DNA of 64,000 bases from Kalaharituber pfeilii (lineage: Eukaryota > Ascomycota > Pezizomycetes > Pezizales > Pezizaceae), in assembly GCA_015179045.1 (NCBI GenBank), contig WHUZ01000016.1, forward strand, positions 744,001-808,000, in the 5' to 3' direction. Under the pieces are notes generated by a model, which worked only from the letters and a program-made list of their open reading frames with translations, had not been told where the DNA came from and did not search any database. Within the stretch, counting starts at the first letter, position 1, and each line of letters begins with the position of its first letter. A program made the translations under genes and the position numbers. Shown one piece after another: positions 21,100-35,225 of the stretch.

Positions 21100-23995
21100 C
21101 ACTTATTTCAATTAAAAGTTACTTTAGCGTAGCCTCACTGGCAGACCCTGAGCCGACATGAAGTCATTTCTCATGAGTAATAAGTGTTGTGAATATTCTC
21201 CACACGTCTCATCACGGAGGGGGAGTGGGGTCAGGGAAGATGGGGGTAGATATCTCGGATCCGCCCAATTGTAAATTGTCCTGCCTAGGAAAGTCTTCTT
21301 GATGTAGGAAGAAAATTATTTCTGGTAATCTCGCATTCCTTTGCGTTTCTTCGTGTGTAATCTGCTTCGGATTGAACCTGCATGTGCGGTTAATCTGTTA
21401 CATGCAGATAACCTTCTTAAATTGGCCTTGTAAGTTATTCAATAAATGGTAAAAGTATATTGCTCAGGGTTTAGTGGCACTAGCTACCGGTACTATAGCA
21501 AACGTTGCCTGAGAGCTCGGTACGCACCGTGAATAACACCACAAGTACGTTGTGGAGGGTTCTCTACCGATAATCCAATGGTTATATAAACGCCTGGCTA
21601 TGGAGCATCAAGCCGATTGCCAGCCAGTATGACTATGAATGTTCTATCCCGAAATTGTGGTATTTTAGATAGAATGTACAAATACGCCATTTTCACCAGT
21701 ACCCCCCGAGCCTCAGTACCCTGCATTCTGCGGAGCTGGGATATTCTCCGTAATCAGTTGGATGGATTTGAACTGGGCGATTCTTTGTGTTCGTGTAATT
21801 TGCTATTTGTATTCTGCCGCTGGCTGGACCTCCCACACGACATGTGCTAGCCATTATCTTGGTTTAGCGGGATTCTGCAGGAATCAGCATTTTCCATAGA
21901 ACTTCGGGCTGGTAAAGCGTAGGCAACCTAGAAAATGGTACACGTGAGAAGGGTCTTATGAAGATCTGGTATATGGGGTACCGGTATGTCTTGAGGTTGG
22001 TTTGGAGATAACATAGTTAGAAACATCACGAGAGGTATGCCAATGCCCTATGACGTCTGCACTTGGACCCTGCCCGACTCGGATGCCTGCAATATTTGTG
22101 CAGATTAATGAAAAAAAGTTTTCACAAACAGTTTGTTTATGGGTGGGGCAGCCCCACCCGTTACCCGTCATCAATCTCATGGTGTATCTCCTCACTATGA
22201 TATGCACATAGTCAATAATTGGTATAATTTGGGATGACGAAACATATGCCGTACCAGGACCGTATCAAAACATTTTTGTGGGGGGCCAAACCATGCATGT
22301 GATGCTTGGAGTGAAGGGAAAATGGTCGGGTAGAATCAGCTCCAGGGTCCTCACAAGCATGCGCCTCAAGCCTTAAGATCCCTGTTGATTTGTTTTTAAA
22401 TTGATTTGATCTCTGGGTATTTTCCCGATGAACAAGAGTGAGCAGCATAGTACGATATGCGTTGGAGCGGGGTTTTCCATAGAATGATCACTCGCGATCG
22501 CTGTCGATAAGTAGAGTAGTCAGCAAGAACGAAAATCAGACGACTAGTTCTTGCGAACTTGCAACCAGACTACTTGCGAACCAGATTGAACAATTTCTTA
22601 CTCAGTTGACAAACTTCAGGCGGCGAGAAGATTGAGATTTAACACTCGGAAGCCCGCGGCAACTACTTTGTGGAAGGCTTTACATAGAAGTCAGCCTCTC
22701 TTGGAAAAATCCCCACACTTACAACACAAGACTAACGTCTCGATATTAGCAAATAGAAAAGGGTTTGTCCAGAGCATCGACTTTCCTGAAGTTCGTTTAG
22801 CTACATTTCTTCCACTTGTGTCTCATAGCTCGCCTATCAGCGTTGGCCCTCGGATTCTATCCCGGCAATAGAGCAAGTTATGCATTCAGGCCAAATAGAA
22901 ACTGCACTGTGACAGTTCAGTAAGGTAGGACAGGGACTAGAAGATACTCGAGACAGGCATAAATCATTGTACGTTGCATGGTTTACAGGTAAGTAGCGGA
23001 TTGGTTGTCATACTGGCCCACGCAGAGAAGCGATTGAGCCTGGCCTCCAGGCGTATCTTCTCTTGCAGTGTTCAAATGGTTTATGCTGGTCACGAGTACA
23101 CCATCTAGGCACCTGAGCACTCAATGATATATTAATTGCTGAGGTGCCAACCGGAGATGTAAATCGTATAAGTAGAGGTGGCTTTCAAGTTTGAACAGAA
23201 GGCCAAAATCAGCACTGCGAGTATGATGCTGGTTACGAAGTGTGCAATCTAATGCCCGTAGGATAAGAGGGGAGGAAGCTGGGGAACTGAGACTGTGGGG
23301 GAGGCGAGCCCGATCTGACGTTTACAGGTATCCCCGACCGTCAATTGGCCAACATTCAGTCGATAATTAAGCTCGTATGAAACAGTACAAACAGTGAACC
23401 AACAGCGACAGAGATATACGATCCTTTGACCGGTGATGATAGTCAAGTGGGAGGGATGGTGATGGGGGGGGGGAGGGGAGTGTGAGGGGCACAGCGTGGC
23501 ACTTGGCCCTGCTGTAGCTGTAGGCCAGGGAAGGGGAGCGAGTTGGCGAGCGGGTACGTTTTGCCTGGGCCACATTACCATGGCCCGCAGGCCCAGTCTC
23601 GCACGCTGGCGCCTACACGAAGCCGTCGGTTACAAAGCGATGCCGCGCTGCTCTCTGCGTCGAGTGCGACGCTGGCACGGGGCACGAGGCACGAGGCACG
23701 AGTGCGGTTTCTTGTGCGCACGCTGTATGGGGGTCCTTCGCTCATGCAGAAGAGCAACCGGTGCATCATCAGCGCAGCACAGTGCCGCGGGCAGTGGCAC
23801 GCTCACTCGCTCGCAGCCCCCGCATGCCGCACATGCCCAACTGAACGCCGCCGACCGCTGCGACGTATGTAGAGCATCCAGCTGGCCCTGAGCAGCTGAG
23901 CAGAGCAGCAGCACAGCACCAGCGCCAGCAGCTAGCCCAGCTCACGAAGGCCCCATCCCCCCCGTGCCCTCGCGCCCCCTCGCTGCGGTGCCGTG

Positions 23996-24025
23996 CCCTG
24001 CCCTGCCCTGCCCTGCCCTGCCCTG
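23996..24025. repeat. (CCCTG)6 pentanucleotide array
   Basis: Six perfect CCCTG units lie inside the CpG-rich island upstream of the PAS kinase gene. Confidence 0.92.
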
Positions 24026-24200
24026 CCTCCCACACGCTGGGCCACCGGTGCCTGTAGATACGCTCCGTGGTGCTCGCTATTCGGACGGCTGGTACAGTAC
24101 GAGTAGAGTACGGCAGACTCGGTTGGCCCGCCGTGCCGCCCGCGAGATACCTCCGCCTGCCCATGCGCCCCTCCGCTGCCCCATACGCACTGTAAGCCAG

Positions 24201-24240
24201 CATAGCATAGCATAGCATAGCATAGCATAGCATAGCATAG
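24201..24240. repeat. (CATAG)8 pentanucleotide array
   Basis: Eight perfect CATAG units produce artificial MLCYA-type frames on the minus strand. The array lies 175 bp from the (CCCTG)6 array. Confidence 0.95.
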
Positions 24241-25007
24241 CACGCGGCGCTCCCACGCTGCCCGCACACATGCCAGAGCCCTTCGCGTTGCAGTGGGCCC
24301 TGCCCAGCAAATTGACGTCTCCAGCTCCTGTCGGCAATCGTTGCTTCTCGTTAGGATCAAGACCGTAACGGCGCTGGGCGTCGCCCGGCGCGGCCGTTGA
24401 AGGCGAGGCTCGCCTACGACGGAGTATCATAGAAGTGCAGGCTCCACGGCCATTGCACTAGATCGCAGGGCCCCGCCTTGTGCTGAGTGCAGAAAACGAG
24501 CGAAGCGTATTGATAGGGCCCAGGGCCCGTATCGCCCAGCGGCAGCGCTGGGCCCGGCCTGTCCTAGTCGATCTGTCTATCGTACTACTTGTCACACCCA
24601 CCTATTAACCCCCCCCCCCCCCACCACTGCCCACCCACTTGCCCACCTACCCTCCCACCCTCCAACCCTCCCACCCTCCAACCCTCCCACCCTCCCACCC
24701 TCAAGCTCAGTCCTGACACAAATTCCCAAAATTCCACAGCTTGATCGTCCTCAACACTAGTACGAGCAGCCATCAGGTTGCCTATACCGCCACCAACAGG
24801 GCCCTCCCTCCACCATATTACTTCTGTCTTACCCCAACACTCCGCTCGCTTGGTCGACCCGCCGTCTTCTGACACGCCTTTCTCTGAATTCTCACTCAGC
24901 CGCCGCCTCATCCTACCCTCCCTCATCCTGCCTCGAGGCGCCCCAAACGGCAAAAGGCCCAGAGCATTTCCATCGGGCGGAATATATACCTTCCCCAAAT
25001 TCAAGGG

Positions 25008-25039
<32 letters not shown>

Positions 25040-25522
25040 AAAAAAAAGAATAAAACGGAAGCAAACCAAAACCTTGCTAGCCTAACACCACACGACTGTG
25101 AACATAGGCCGCGAGCGGCCGCGAGACTCCACTGAAGGAAACATACTACAGTCATCGCCACCTGAGCTCCTCCTTATTGCGAGAAGGCAACGCCTAATAT
25201 AGCTATCGTCTTAAACGAGCACTACTTGTCAGTGGTCGCCATTCGCGTTTTTCCCTCAACGTCCTTGTGTTAATGGGAGCAGTATTAAGCAGGAACTTGT
25301 GTGGCTGAAACTCTTTTCACATCATTCATACCAAAGGCCGACTACAGAGAGGAATCAATTCTATCCTTCCTGACTTTCTGTTTCTTTTTCCTTTTCTTTT
25401 CTTTTTCCTTTCCTTTTCTTTTTTTACAGTTTTTTCCCTTTCAATTTGCCGGTTGGGGCTCTCGACGTATCTGACTCCAACCTTCGTCACACCCCATCTC
25501 TGCGCCCTACATTTACGTTACC

Positions 25523-28500
25523 ATGAGTCAGATTGTCAGCGAACAACTTCTAAATAGTGAGTTGGAATCCCCATTCTGCGCATGCGCAGGGAGATTTTTT
25601 GGACATATGAGCTTTGCGTTGTCGAATTCTATCTGGAGGATCCAACCTGAACTTAATATCTAACATTCTACAGGGGAGGAGGAAGAAAAGGTCGGTGACT
25701 TGATACGGCCTCGCTCGACGCCACCAGTATATCCTCACGGAAGTAGTACAACTTTATACGGTGTGAGCGGCAAAGTGCGATTCTCGATGGACCAAGCTAT
25801 AGCGGATGCGAAAGTTATACCACGGTATATAACCTTCTATGCCGCTCCCGTGACCATGGCATTGCTAAGATAGAATGTATCTCTTCCATAGGCAATCCAT
25901 CGCTGGCGACGGAGACCATCTATTTACATCTGGCTTAAGGCGGATTCGCCAGGGAACACCACATCCCACACCGCCTGCAAGTGCTGTATACAATGTTGCA
26001 ATGTCGCTCCCAGGGTCCCGCATGGGGTCTATATCTTATGTTCCCACCTCTCCAACCCTGAACTCATGTGAGGACCTTGCTAGATTCCCATCAGAATCTT
26101 TACATTCCTTCTCGTTCGCGCATCAATCTGAGGACTTTCTTCACGCTCGACAAAACATTCTCAAGAGGAGTTTAGAGTTTATGAGAGATAAATTCAGCTG
26201 GGCTGTAGCTAGTCCGATGATAACTGCTGCTCAGGCGAAGGTTACTGGAGATGAAGAAGTCCAAAGCGTAATGCATTTGCTTCAGCGAGCCAACTTGGTA
26301 AATGCCGAATCTACTCCAATGCTCACCGGCCCAGCAACTGGGCCTGCGGAGGTAGAAGGTAATCCATTTGAGAAGAGCTTCACACACTCGAAAGATGTCC
26401 CATTAGTGTCTCCTACCTCAATGCCAGTAGATCCCATGTCTATGGCTCACGAATATGATGGACCACGGTCTGAGGGGTCCTCTCGAACTGCCACCAATGA
26501 ATCCACATCCACTACCAAGACGGCATCTACTTCCAAGTCGACGCCTCCCACAACTCGCAGAGCCAGTTTAAAGCGAACCTTCACAGATACTACTACACTG
26601 ACTCTCCAGACCAAGCTTATCGACGCAATGGCCCAACCATACGTACCTGGAGATCATGGCCCTTTGTCTGCAGCACCGTTAGCTATGACTAGTTCATCTG
26701 TTCACGCTCACACAAATCGATATGCGCCAACGTCTCAAGCTATTTTCACAACGGAAGCACATGAGCCCTGGACGATCTTGGCGGCAAATGATCTCGCATG
26801 CCTGGTATTTGGATTGACTCAGGCAGAAATTCGCAAGATTGGGATTATGGAGGTAGTGAAGGAGGAACGCCGGGAGTGGCTGCGGCAGAGGCTTGAGTGT
26901 CCGGAAGAGTCTGCGAAATCCTTCCCGTACCCGCACAGCCATCACGGGACCCCAAGTCCAAGTATAGCACAGCTTCAGAATGGTGTTAGGGCTACATCCA
27001 AGCGCCGGGTGCAGACAGCCGAAGCGCATAAACTTCCGCTAGGAAATGCTGGACGCGGAGACTCCAATCACTCGCAGAAAAGATCACGTGGCGTTCTTTT
27101 ATGTGGAGATGTGGTACCTATTCAGAAGCGAAATGGAAATACTGGCGCAGCGAGTTTATGGGTTAAAGAGAAAAAAGCTGGTTTGATCTGGGTGTTGGAG
27201 GAAATTATGGAGGATGTAGCTACATTATACACCTCACCCACTCGGAAAGGGAAGCTTATCAAATGGAGTGGAGATACAGAAGCCATTTTTGGTGAAGGGG
27301 CTGTGCAGGACGATGTTGACGTAGCTACTTTGATTCCGGAGCTTCCGAAAACCGCTGATGGAGATATTGACTTTAACACCACCCAATACGTACACCATTT
27401 CACGTCAGCAAATAAGGGGGGTCGGATCCCATGTGGGGTGGTCCCACTTCCAGCAGAGCACGGTGTGAGAGTGTCGTCATTTCCCCACATCGCTGGAATT
27501 ATCGTACTATCAGCCACTACCCTCCTCATTACCAGTTCTAATGCTGTCTTTTCTGCCGCGTTGTTTGGGTACATGGATCCTGTAGGGTTACACATTGCTC
27601 AGCTGATACCAAATTTTGATCGTTTGCTGCGGTATCTCGTTGAGGAAGATAAAATCACACTTGTTGACGGCATGGTAGTCCCTGAGCATTCATTCAGAAA
27701 AGCGAAAGCGATGTTGTCACTCAGAGACGGCAAAGAGGATGCAGCTCAGGTTTTTTCTCGGCAAAACGGATTACCAGCAATTCACCGTGATGGTGGGGAG
27801 TTGAGAATCGACGTGCAAATGAGAGTAGTCAATTCTACTACCAGCAGAAGGGACGAAGATGCCATTATCGACGATTCTGATGAGGAGTCTGAGGGTGAGG
27901 TTTCACAAATTGTCTATGCCTTGTGGGTAACATACTCCCGAGATATACACAGCACGGGTACTGCGCCAAAACCGACAGAAGCTCCAATATTGAAACGCGC
28001 AGTTACTCCGCCCAGACCTACTTCCGTTCAGCTTCAGAAGAATGTCCTGGACAGCCCAAGGCCAGACTCCAGTCTGATCAAAAAAATAGCTCAAGACAAC
28101 GTCACGGCACCAACCCCACCAACCTCCGACGATGAAGCTATCAGTGACAGAAGGGATAGTACCTCTAGTGCTGTGTCTGTACCCAGAAAAAAGGTTATCT
28201 CTGATTTCTACATTCTGGAGGACATGGGACAGGGTGCTTATGGTCAAGTCAAACTGGCTCGATATAAGCGCAACCCGTCGAAGCGTGTGGTCCTGAAGTA
28301 TGTGACGAAGAAGAGAATTTTGGTCGATACATGGGCCCGAGATCGGAAGCTAGGCACGGTACCACTTGAGATTCATGTGCTGGACTACCTTGGACGAGAG
28401 GGGTTGAAGCATCCCAATATTGTTGAATTGTCGGATTTCTTTGAAGATGACATCAATTACTATATTGAGATGGTCCCTCACGGGCTTCCGGGAATGGATC

Positions 28501-29173
28501 TATTCGACTATATCGAGCTCAGGACCAATATGGATGAAGAAGAGGCGAGAAATATCTTTGTCCAGGTTGCTCGAGCAATTTACCATCTCCATACCAAGGC
28601 TTTGGTTGTTCATAGAGATATCAAGGACGAGAACGTAGTTCTTGATGGTGACGGCAATATCAAATTAATCGACTTTGGTAGTGCAGCATATATCAAGAAT
28701 GGACCATTTGATGTTTTTGTGGGGACAGTTGGTATGCTGTTCTTGTATTCGTGTGCGTTATATAGAGGGATAGCTAACGTTGCATTATCAGATTATGCTG
28801 CCCCGGAAGTCCTAGCCGGAAATTCATATGCAGGCAAGCCGCAGGACATTTGGGCATTGGGCGTCCTTCTTTACACCATTTGCTACAAGGAGAACCCATT
28901 CTACAATGTATATCCTTTGACTTCCTGCTATCTTACATCTTTAACTGACAATTTTTCCAGGTCGACGAAATCATGGACCACGAAATCCGCATCCCCCATA
29001 TTATCAGCCAAGAAAACCTCGACCTAATCCACCTCATGCTCGACCGTGATGTTGACCGACGCCCCACTATTGAACAAGTTCTTGCACACCCCTGGTTCGA
29101 TGGTTTACCAGGCCCTGAGGAGGCATTTGCCATGGTGCAAGAGAATGACCGGAAGCTCTCTTCCTCTAAATGA
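25523..29173 (+). CDS. PSK1: PAS-domain serine/threonine kinase (PAS kinase, Psk1/Psk2 type)
   Basis: Nutrient-responsive kinase; in yeast, PAS kinases control glycogen and UDP-glucose use and translation. Five exons: 25523-25556, 25674-25824, 25892-28731, 28792-28907 and 28961-29173 (1,117 aa). All introns are GT..AG and the phases join exactly; the fourth exon restores GTV-DYAAPEV, the fifth FYN-VDEIMDHEI. A PAS domain lies near residues 333-385 (EPWTILAANDLACLVFGLTQ) and a second PAS-like segment near 594-640 (LITSSNAVFSAALFGY). The kinase domain spans about 834-1098: P-loop GQGAYGQV, catalytic Lys864 (VVLKYV), HRDIKDEN (Asp971), DFG (Asp989), APE and C-lobe RRPTIEQVLAHPWF. All catalytic residues are present. 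A Ser/Thr-rich disordered linker separates the sensory and kinase halves. The 5' leader holds a C/T-rich tract (25378-25425). Whether it equals Psk1 or Psk2 cannot be said. Confidence 0.93.
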
Positions 29174-32100
29174 TTAATACATCCGTAATCGTAGATGAAC
29201 ATAAGTCGATACCATGGGCTTACTTATACAGCATTCGTACCTTTTTGAGATCGTTTGTGGTTTGTGGATAAAGTTCTATGCCTTTTGAATGACAAGTTTC
29301 TTCTTTGCTCATTTTTCTAAATTCTCTCCTTTTGTGATGGGATATGTCTTTTCTTGTTCCTTTCATTCCTATTTTCTTAGACCACTTGACATTCATATTT
29401 CTTTTTTGTTTTCACGTTTTCTGCTATTATTGTTGAGAAGGGAGGCGCTTTTCTTTTCAGCTTTGATATTCTCTTTTCTTTATTTTATGAATTATATTCC
29501 CCGTTTTGTTTCTCATGTCCTATATTACTCATGCCGCATTACATCAATTACTCATGCACCCCTTTTTGAATTCCCGTTGCCATTACCGTTACTCTTTCAG
29601 CATATTGTTCACTGTTCATGTGTACTTCGTTTACGTTTCGTGCGGCTTATCGATGGCTGTTGTTCTGGGGTTAAAGCTCTTTTTTTGTTTTTTTGTTTAT
29701 GTTTTTGCAAAAAAAGAGCAAAAACGATAAAGCTATTTAAGATCGATAAACGAAATGATTACCCCCAATAGAGAAAGAAAAGAAATGTATGCCCATATAT
29801 TCCATTTATATGTGTGCATACTTCTTTGCTTTTTGATCAAGCTCTATATATTATATTACACTTTTTTTTTTAATTCTTTGGATTCTGATTTTTTTTTTTT
29901 TTTTTAGGGGTTAGTACAGGTTAATAATCACGTCTTTTATTGCATTTGGACGAGTTTGTTTGAGGGGTGCAAGTACGTAAACGTACAGAAGAGGAAGTGC
30001 GGCGGTGGAGAAAGTAGAAGCTGGATACATATGGGGATGACTTTCATTACATTTCCCAATCTATTCTAAATAGACAGGTCATACTTATATGTGATGCAGG
30101 GGGCTGGTCCTTACTTAGGTGAACCTAAGGAAGCCAGAGGAGCTGAAGTCACGGGGGTCAACGGTGGCAGTTCTATGGGTGGTAGCGGAAAATAAAGAGC
30201 AGGGGTATATACCAAGAGGCAGTGTATGCGTACAGAAAAGTTCCAGTTTGTGGCGTCCATTTTTGTCGAAATTTTTTTCTGTTTTGAGTCTTTCTATCGT
30301 TCGTGTCACTCTCCCTTTTTTTTTGTCCGTCTTTACTACATTTATGTAAATGAGGAACAACGAGGATACGAAATATGTGGTTGGGGCCAAGGTTTCTTGA
30401 CAAGGTCAGGGTAACGCTCAGAGGTGAGGAGGAGGAGAAAAACAGAAGGAGGTTCCAAGGAGCGCGGAGCATAAATTAGTACTTGGTTGTATAGTTGGTT
30501 TGTGTTGCATATCTGGATGCTGTTATGTTTTTTGTGAATATGTTTGTGGCTGAGGTGGTTTGGGTGTGTGTGAAAGGGGGTGCGGAGGAAGGAAATAAAA
30601 GATAAACCAGTTCGTGCTTATGTTGTCTTGTTTGTACGTTGTATATGTTTGCGTTGTCCATGTCATGTACGCATCAGGTCTAGAGATGCGAGAAGAGAAT
30701 GTTACGTATCATTTTGTTTTTACTTGGACACTTAGCTGTCATTATGTTTTTGATCTAGAGTATTCGTTATCGTTCCTATAGAAGGAGAAGGGTAGTGGGG
30801 GAGGGAAGATATCCATGGGCGGTTTTGGAATCTCGATCAATGCGCCATGCAATGCTTTCGGCGCGCAGTAGATAATGGCACGGGAAAGATAACGGTTAAT
30901 TCGTTGACTTAATAGCAAGATGTCGTAGGATGTCCTACGGCCTAAAAAGAGTGCATCTTGGAGATTAGGGGTCAGTTTTATAATTGATATCGTATACCAT
31001 TTATGCGTCATTTCTCCTCAGGATGTGGGGAGTGCAGGGGATGTCAAATGTTTATTGAAATAAAAATGGGCAGAGGGTAACTCTGGTGCCTGGAATTATC
31101 GCGATCAGGTTTTGAGCGAAACTAAGTGAATGGTAAGCTTGAAAATTCTTTTTATAACAGAGTAAAGTTCTCTTTTCTCGCCCACTAAAAGCTCGACTTA
31201 CGCTTGGTTAGATTTTCTGCCCGAAGTAGTCTACTTGCAGAACCCCTCGAAGTTGATGACCCGAAGGCCACGCCAACTTAGGGTGGAGAAGTTGTATATT
31301 CAACAATTGAGTTGGCCATCTTGCGCTCCGCTCCGCTCCGCTGCGGTCCGTATTAACATGTAGATCCGAGTAAAGGGTTAATTAATTTTATTCAGCTGTA
31401 GAATTGCTTTGAGAAATATATGGCCGCGGGCGCGTGAATATTTTGAAGCAACTGCCTAGGGTTGCTATGTACTCACTAGCATGCGGCATGCGGCATGAGC
31501 ATGGCATCACATATGTACCACTTTCCCATAACACAACTACTTACGGTCCGAGGCTATCTGCTTACTTGATAGGACCTCAATAACCACATTAGGTGAGTAT
31601 GGTTAACTGGTGCCAGCAGCGCCCATGCCCCAGTGGCCGATATGATTTAAGCACTCGATACTAGGAAACTGGAATTGCATTATCAATGGACTAGAAATGT
31701 AATGCGGCACTTTTTGCCTCAGATTTGTTGCAGGGCGGGGGGGATCTGCTGTTAAGTGCTGCTGGAGTATGAACATTTATGTACTCTATTTGCATAGGCT
31801 TGCATGCAGCTGGTATGCATGTGTGTCGATCAGAGCGCAGCCAGGAATAGCGTACTTATTTATTGCTAATATTTTCGTTCTGTTATGACATATACAACTG
31901 TTGTTAGAATCTGGTGCTATAGGTCATTGAACGGGTTCTACTAGTTGATACACTCAGAGTAAAAAATCTCACAGGTAGAGTGACCCAAAAAGAACTATAT
32001 GCAAGAAAGACATCCGCACGAAAGGTATAACGCCAAAAGGAAAGAATTAATGTGAGTTACTGTTTGAGCTGCATTTGTAGTGCAACACACTCCCTTGATT

Positions 32101-35100
32101 TGTCTGGTTAAGGGGAAGTGGGCGTTTGAAATTGATCTCGATAATTGTCGAACTCGGATACTCTTGGTGAAACGGGTACAGGGGTAAAACTGTCTACGCT
32201 ATTGGGCCCTTGACCCTTTGACCACGAATACACATAGGCAAGAGAGGCTTGCTTCTTCATAAGGATAACTTAGAGAATAGCACACAAGGCAAACCCCGAA
32301 TGTTGCAGATAGAAAAATCACGGTATGTTGCGACGTCGCAGAAGAGAAGAAAGGGATCGTTGGTCTGATGTACCGATACATGTTCCATTACTAGAGACAT
32401 TGGCATACCCAACAAAAATAGATCATGTTAATCTCCACCCTCTGCTATGGCTATAGCAAAATGCTCAAAACTAAGATATGACACTCCCCGACCCAAGTTT
32501 CTCACATAATTGTCTTTGGAATTAGAAAAATATATTTGACGGATGGTGTCTGTTTGGCGTTACCTTGTAGGTATAACTTCGACAGTTGGCGTAAGGCTTA
32601 GGTCAGAAGTCCCACCAAGTTCTAGGCGCACTATCTAGGAAGTTAGCTTGAGCTAAAAATGATGTCCTCTTGAGAGATAACTCTCCCATACTCTGTTCTA
32701 ACTCTCAAAGGATTTATAGAGCATTTTAGATAGTGGAAGAAGATACCTTCTGCAAGGACACGAAGCTGATTTCAGGGCTATTGAGTTTATTAAATCTCAT
32801 ACACCTTCAACTTGTAATGGATCAGAAACGCACGCATCTTGATTGCTCTTGCAGGACTCAAATACGCAGTAGCTTGTATCATTGTACCATACAGATTGAG
32901 CTATTTTAATTCCCAAAACATGTATAGGGAGGATATCGGTAATTTGTCGCTATATGTAACAAGCGGCTCCAGACGATGGGTACTAGATCAAACAATTCGT
33001 AAGTCTTATATATGGGGAGGTGTGCACATCTTAACCAGCTGTAGCTTAAAGGGAGTTACGTGGTCTCTGACATTGAGTAAGCATGAAGTTTCTTGCCCAG
33101 AGGTGACGGGTTACCGAAAACGGCAATTCCTTTCAAGGTGACCCAGCTCTGGTTGAGCTACCAATAAACGCGATTTGGTTAGTCTCATGCCAAGACCCTC
33201 TAGTCGCTTATTGCTCCACTTCAAATGAAATCCGCCGCCCACAGCCTGGACAACTCCGACCATACCCGCCTAAAGGACCGGCGACCCAAGTAATAATCGT
33301 CTAGGCGTCTCCTTTTGTGTCCTCGCTCGCGCAAATTCTGTCAGCCTTCGCTATTTCCTTCGGTGAAGAGAGGCTTGGAGCAAACATTACGGCTCACATC
33401 ACTACGGTATGTTCCATGTTCGATTCGCTTGACTATCAGTGGCCGCGGATCGGCTACCCTTTTTCCGACTCTGGCAGAGTAGGTTGAAGCTGATTCTGCT
33501 GATCCTTGGCATTAGCTCAAAGGGGCAGGGGTTCTAAATTGTTTCAGAAACGAAATCTCAATAGAAAACGCACTCGCTGCTTCATGGCATGTGCCTCTGA
33601 GCAGTTTGGAGGTAGTAGGGCTACTTACTAAACTGGAGACGGAAGGGCTATGCAATCCAAACTATGCTAGAGGATGGTATACCAAAGTTGATCCCTTTTT
33701 GTTCCTTCTGTTTCAGAAGTAAAAGATGCATCAACGACACGTCGTCACCATGGCACAGGAAAACTTTAAGTGCGTACGAATTCCTGCTCCCCTCGATTTC
33801 AATCAGAAACCAGATGAGGTAGTTTGAAACATGCAACTCGGAGCCGGGCATGATCTAGCGGCATTACGCACAACGTTGACTGGAGAGGAATCTTGGTTTC
33901 AACATAAACACTGGCATGTATGATAGACATAACCCACTTTTGAATTCCGTGGTCTTGTTCGATGCTTGTTACTGACCTAAACAGTATATGAGGCTCGGCC
34001 CGACCTGGGGAAGGTAATCTCACAGCTTTCATCAATGGCTGAGCGGAACGGTCTCTTATTCATGCCACTCGCTTCCATACGATTGCATTGGGTGGAGGCA
34101 TAATTCCATATTGATACTGCAGCTAGTACTTAACTATGAATAATCCATTTTACGATAAGTGCTTAATGCTTGCCCCAAGCAGTATGGAACATAATTGATG
34201 CGCCAGAATTTCAATATTCATTACCTGAAGCTACTTACGTGCAGTCTCGTTACCAGCGGGAAGCTCCTATTACTGGTTCTTATATGCGCATAGGCTTTTG
34301 CTCATTCCACGGCAGGTTAATAGGTACTTTACGTTTGTCTCCACTCATTTTAGCGATCCACCGAGTGGGGGGTAGAAGGTAACACAACAGAACCAATTAT
34401 TATCCTTACCACTGATAATTACGGATTACTGAGAACTCTCGCCAGGGACAAATGCATCTTAGAACAGTTGGTGCGTGACTGCTTCTTGGGATATGCAGGA
34501 AAGAAATTTTCAGGTCCTGAGCATGCCTACATTCAGAACATGCAGTCCAGGTGAAGAGGCTTTTATCCGGCATAATTACCTTCGACGTGAGTACAGCGAC
34601 AGGACTTGATATTGACTTGGGTCGCTCATAGTTGCCTACAATCTTCCTGCGGGAGGGCTGGGAGTTGTGGAGATAATTAACTATATATATTAGCACTGGA
34701 ACGCGATAGCTTGTTCTATCAAACAAGGAGCTGGAATTCAACCAGACTATCATAAGCAGGATTTACTTCTGCACTTAACCTGAATTGAGCACTACGGTAG
34801 TCCTGAAAGGGAGGTAGCCTGGTTGTGATGGGAGGGTTACGAAAGTGCCGCTTAGGTTGCCACGGCTAGAAACCTAGCACCTTAGATTTTGTCACGAACT
34901 ATTACCAACAAGACTGAATATCCCTTTGATGTTAAAAATACACAGAAACGACTAGAGACAAGCACAGATGGGAAATATCGAGCCACGGAAGGATGAAACA
35001 AAAGTATACTAAAGCCTATTCAGTGCGGGGGCAAGTAAATTAGCAATCCAATACAAAGCACAAAGGCTCCTTAAGAAAAACCAATTGTTTGACCATCCGA

Positions 35101-35225
35101 ACTGATCGGTGTTTTCTGGAGGCTGGCCGGATGTTGATTGCTCTTCAGCATGGTATAGCATGCTTGTTCATATCAAAAAGGAAAGGTCCTGTGACAGGGT
35201 CTAAACCTGAAACTTAGCCAGGTGT
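29174..35225. other. Long intergenic AT-rich region
   Basis: About 6 kb. The first kilobase is T-rich and probably includes the kinase 3' UTR. After that I see scattered short frames without recognisable domains, small local repeats (for example GCATGCG repeats near 31480-31498, and TCCGC repeats near 31325-31342) and no transposon protein. One 89-aa minus-strand frame (30742-31011) is listed separately. Confidence 0.45.
30742..31011 (-). CDS. Hypothetical small protein, 89 aa, doubtful
   Basis: The frame begins with an ATG preceded by GAGGAGAA and encodes a basic protein with a helical-looking centre (TSYDILLLSQRINRYLSRAI) and a Pro-rich end. Codon use looks moderately gene-like but no family is recognised. 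No flanking exons are obvious. Confidence 0.22.
   Translation of the reverse strand: MTHKWYTISIIKLTPNLQDALFLGRRTSYDILLLSQRINRYLSRAIIYCAPKALHGALIEIPKPPMDIFPPPLPFSFYRNDNEYSRSKT

Larger units (their letters stand above)
19246..25522. other. Long intergenic region with GC-rich island and repeats
   Basis: About 6.3 kb. It starts with a T-rich 3' flank (poly-T near 19360-19395), followed by AT-rich DNA without a convincing gene. A 72-aa frame at 20683-20901 (MSARGSKRDDQVPVG, then a hydrophobic tail) is the best of several weak frames. An 18-bp tandem duplication lies at 21064-21099. A CpG-rich island covers about 23480-24580 with pentanucleotide arrays, followed by a C/T-rich tract (24600-24715) and A-rich tract (25010-25050) leading to the PAS kinase gene. 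Confidence 0.5.

Noticed and set aside
23769..24430. Minus-strand frames of 117-166 codons with MLCYA repeats
   Set aside because: They come from the (CATAG)8 array and the CpG-rich island.
24585..25161. Frames through the C/T-rich and A-rich leader of the PAS kinase gene
   Set aside because: Low complexity; the kinase start at 25523 and its splice phases explain the region as promoter and leader.
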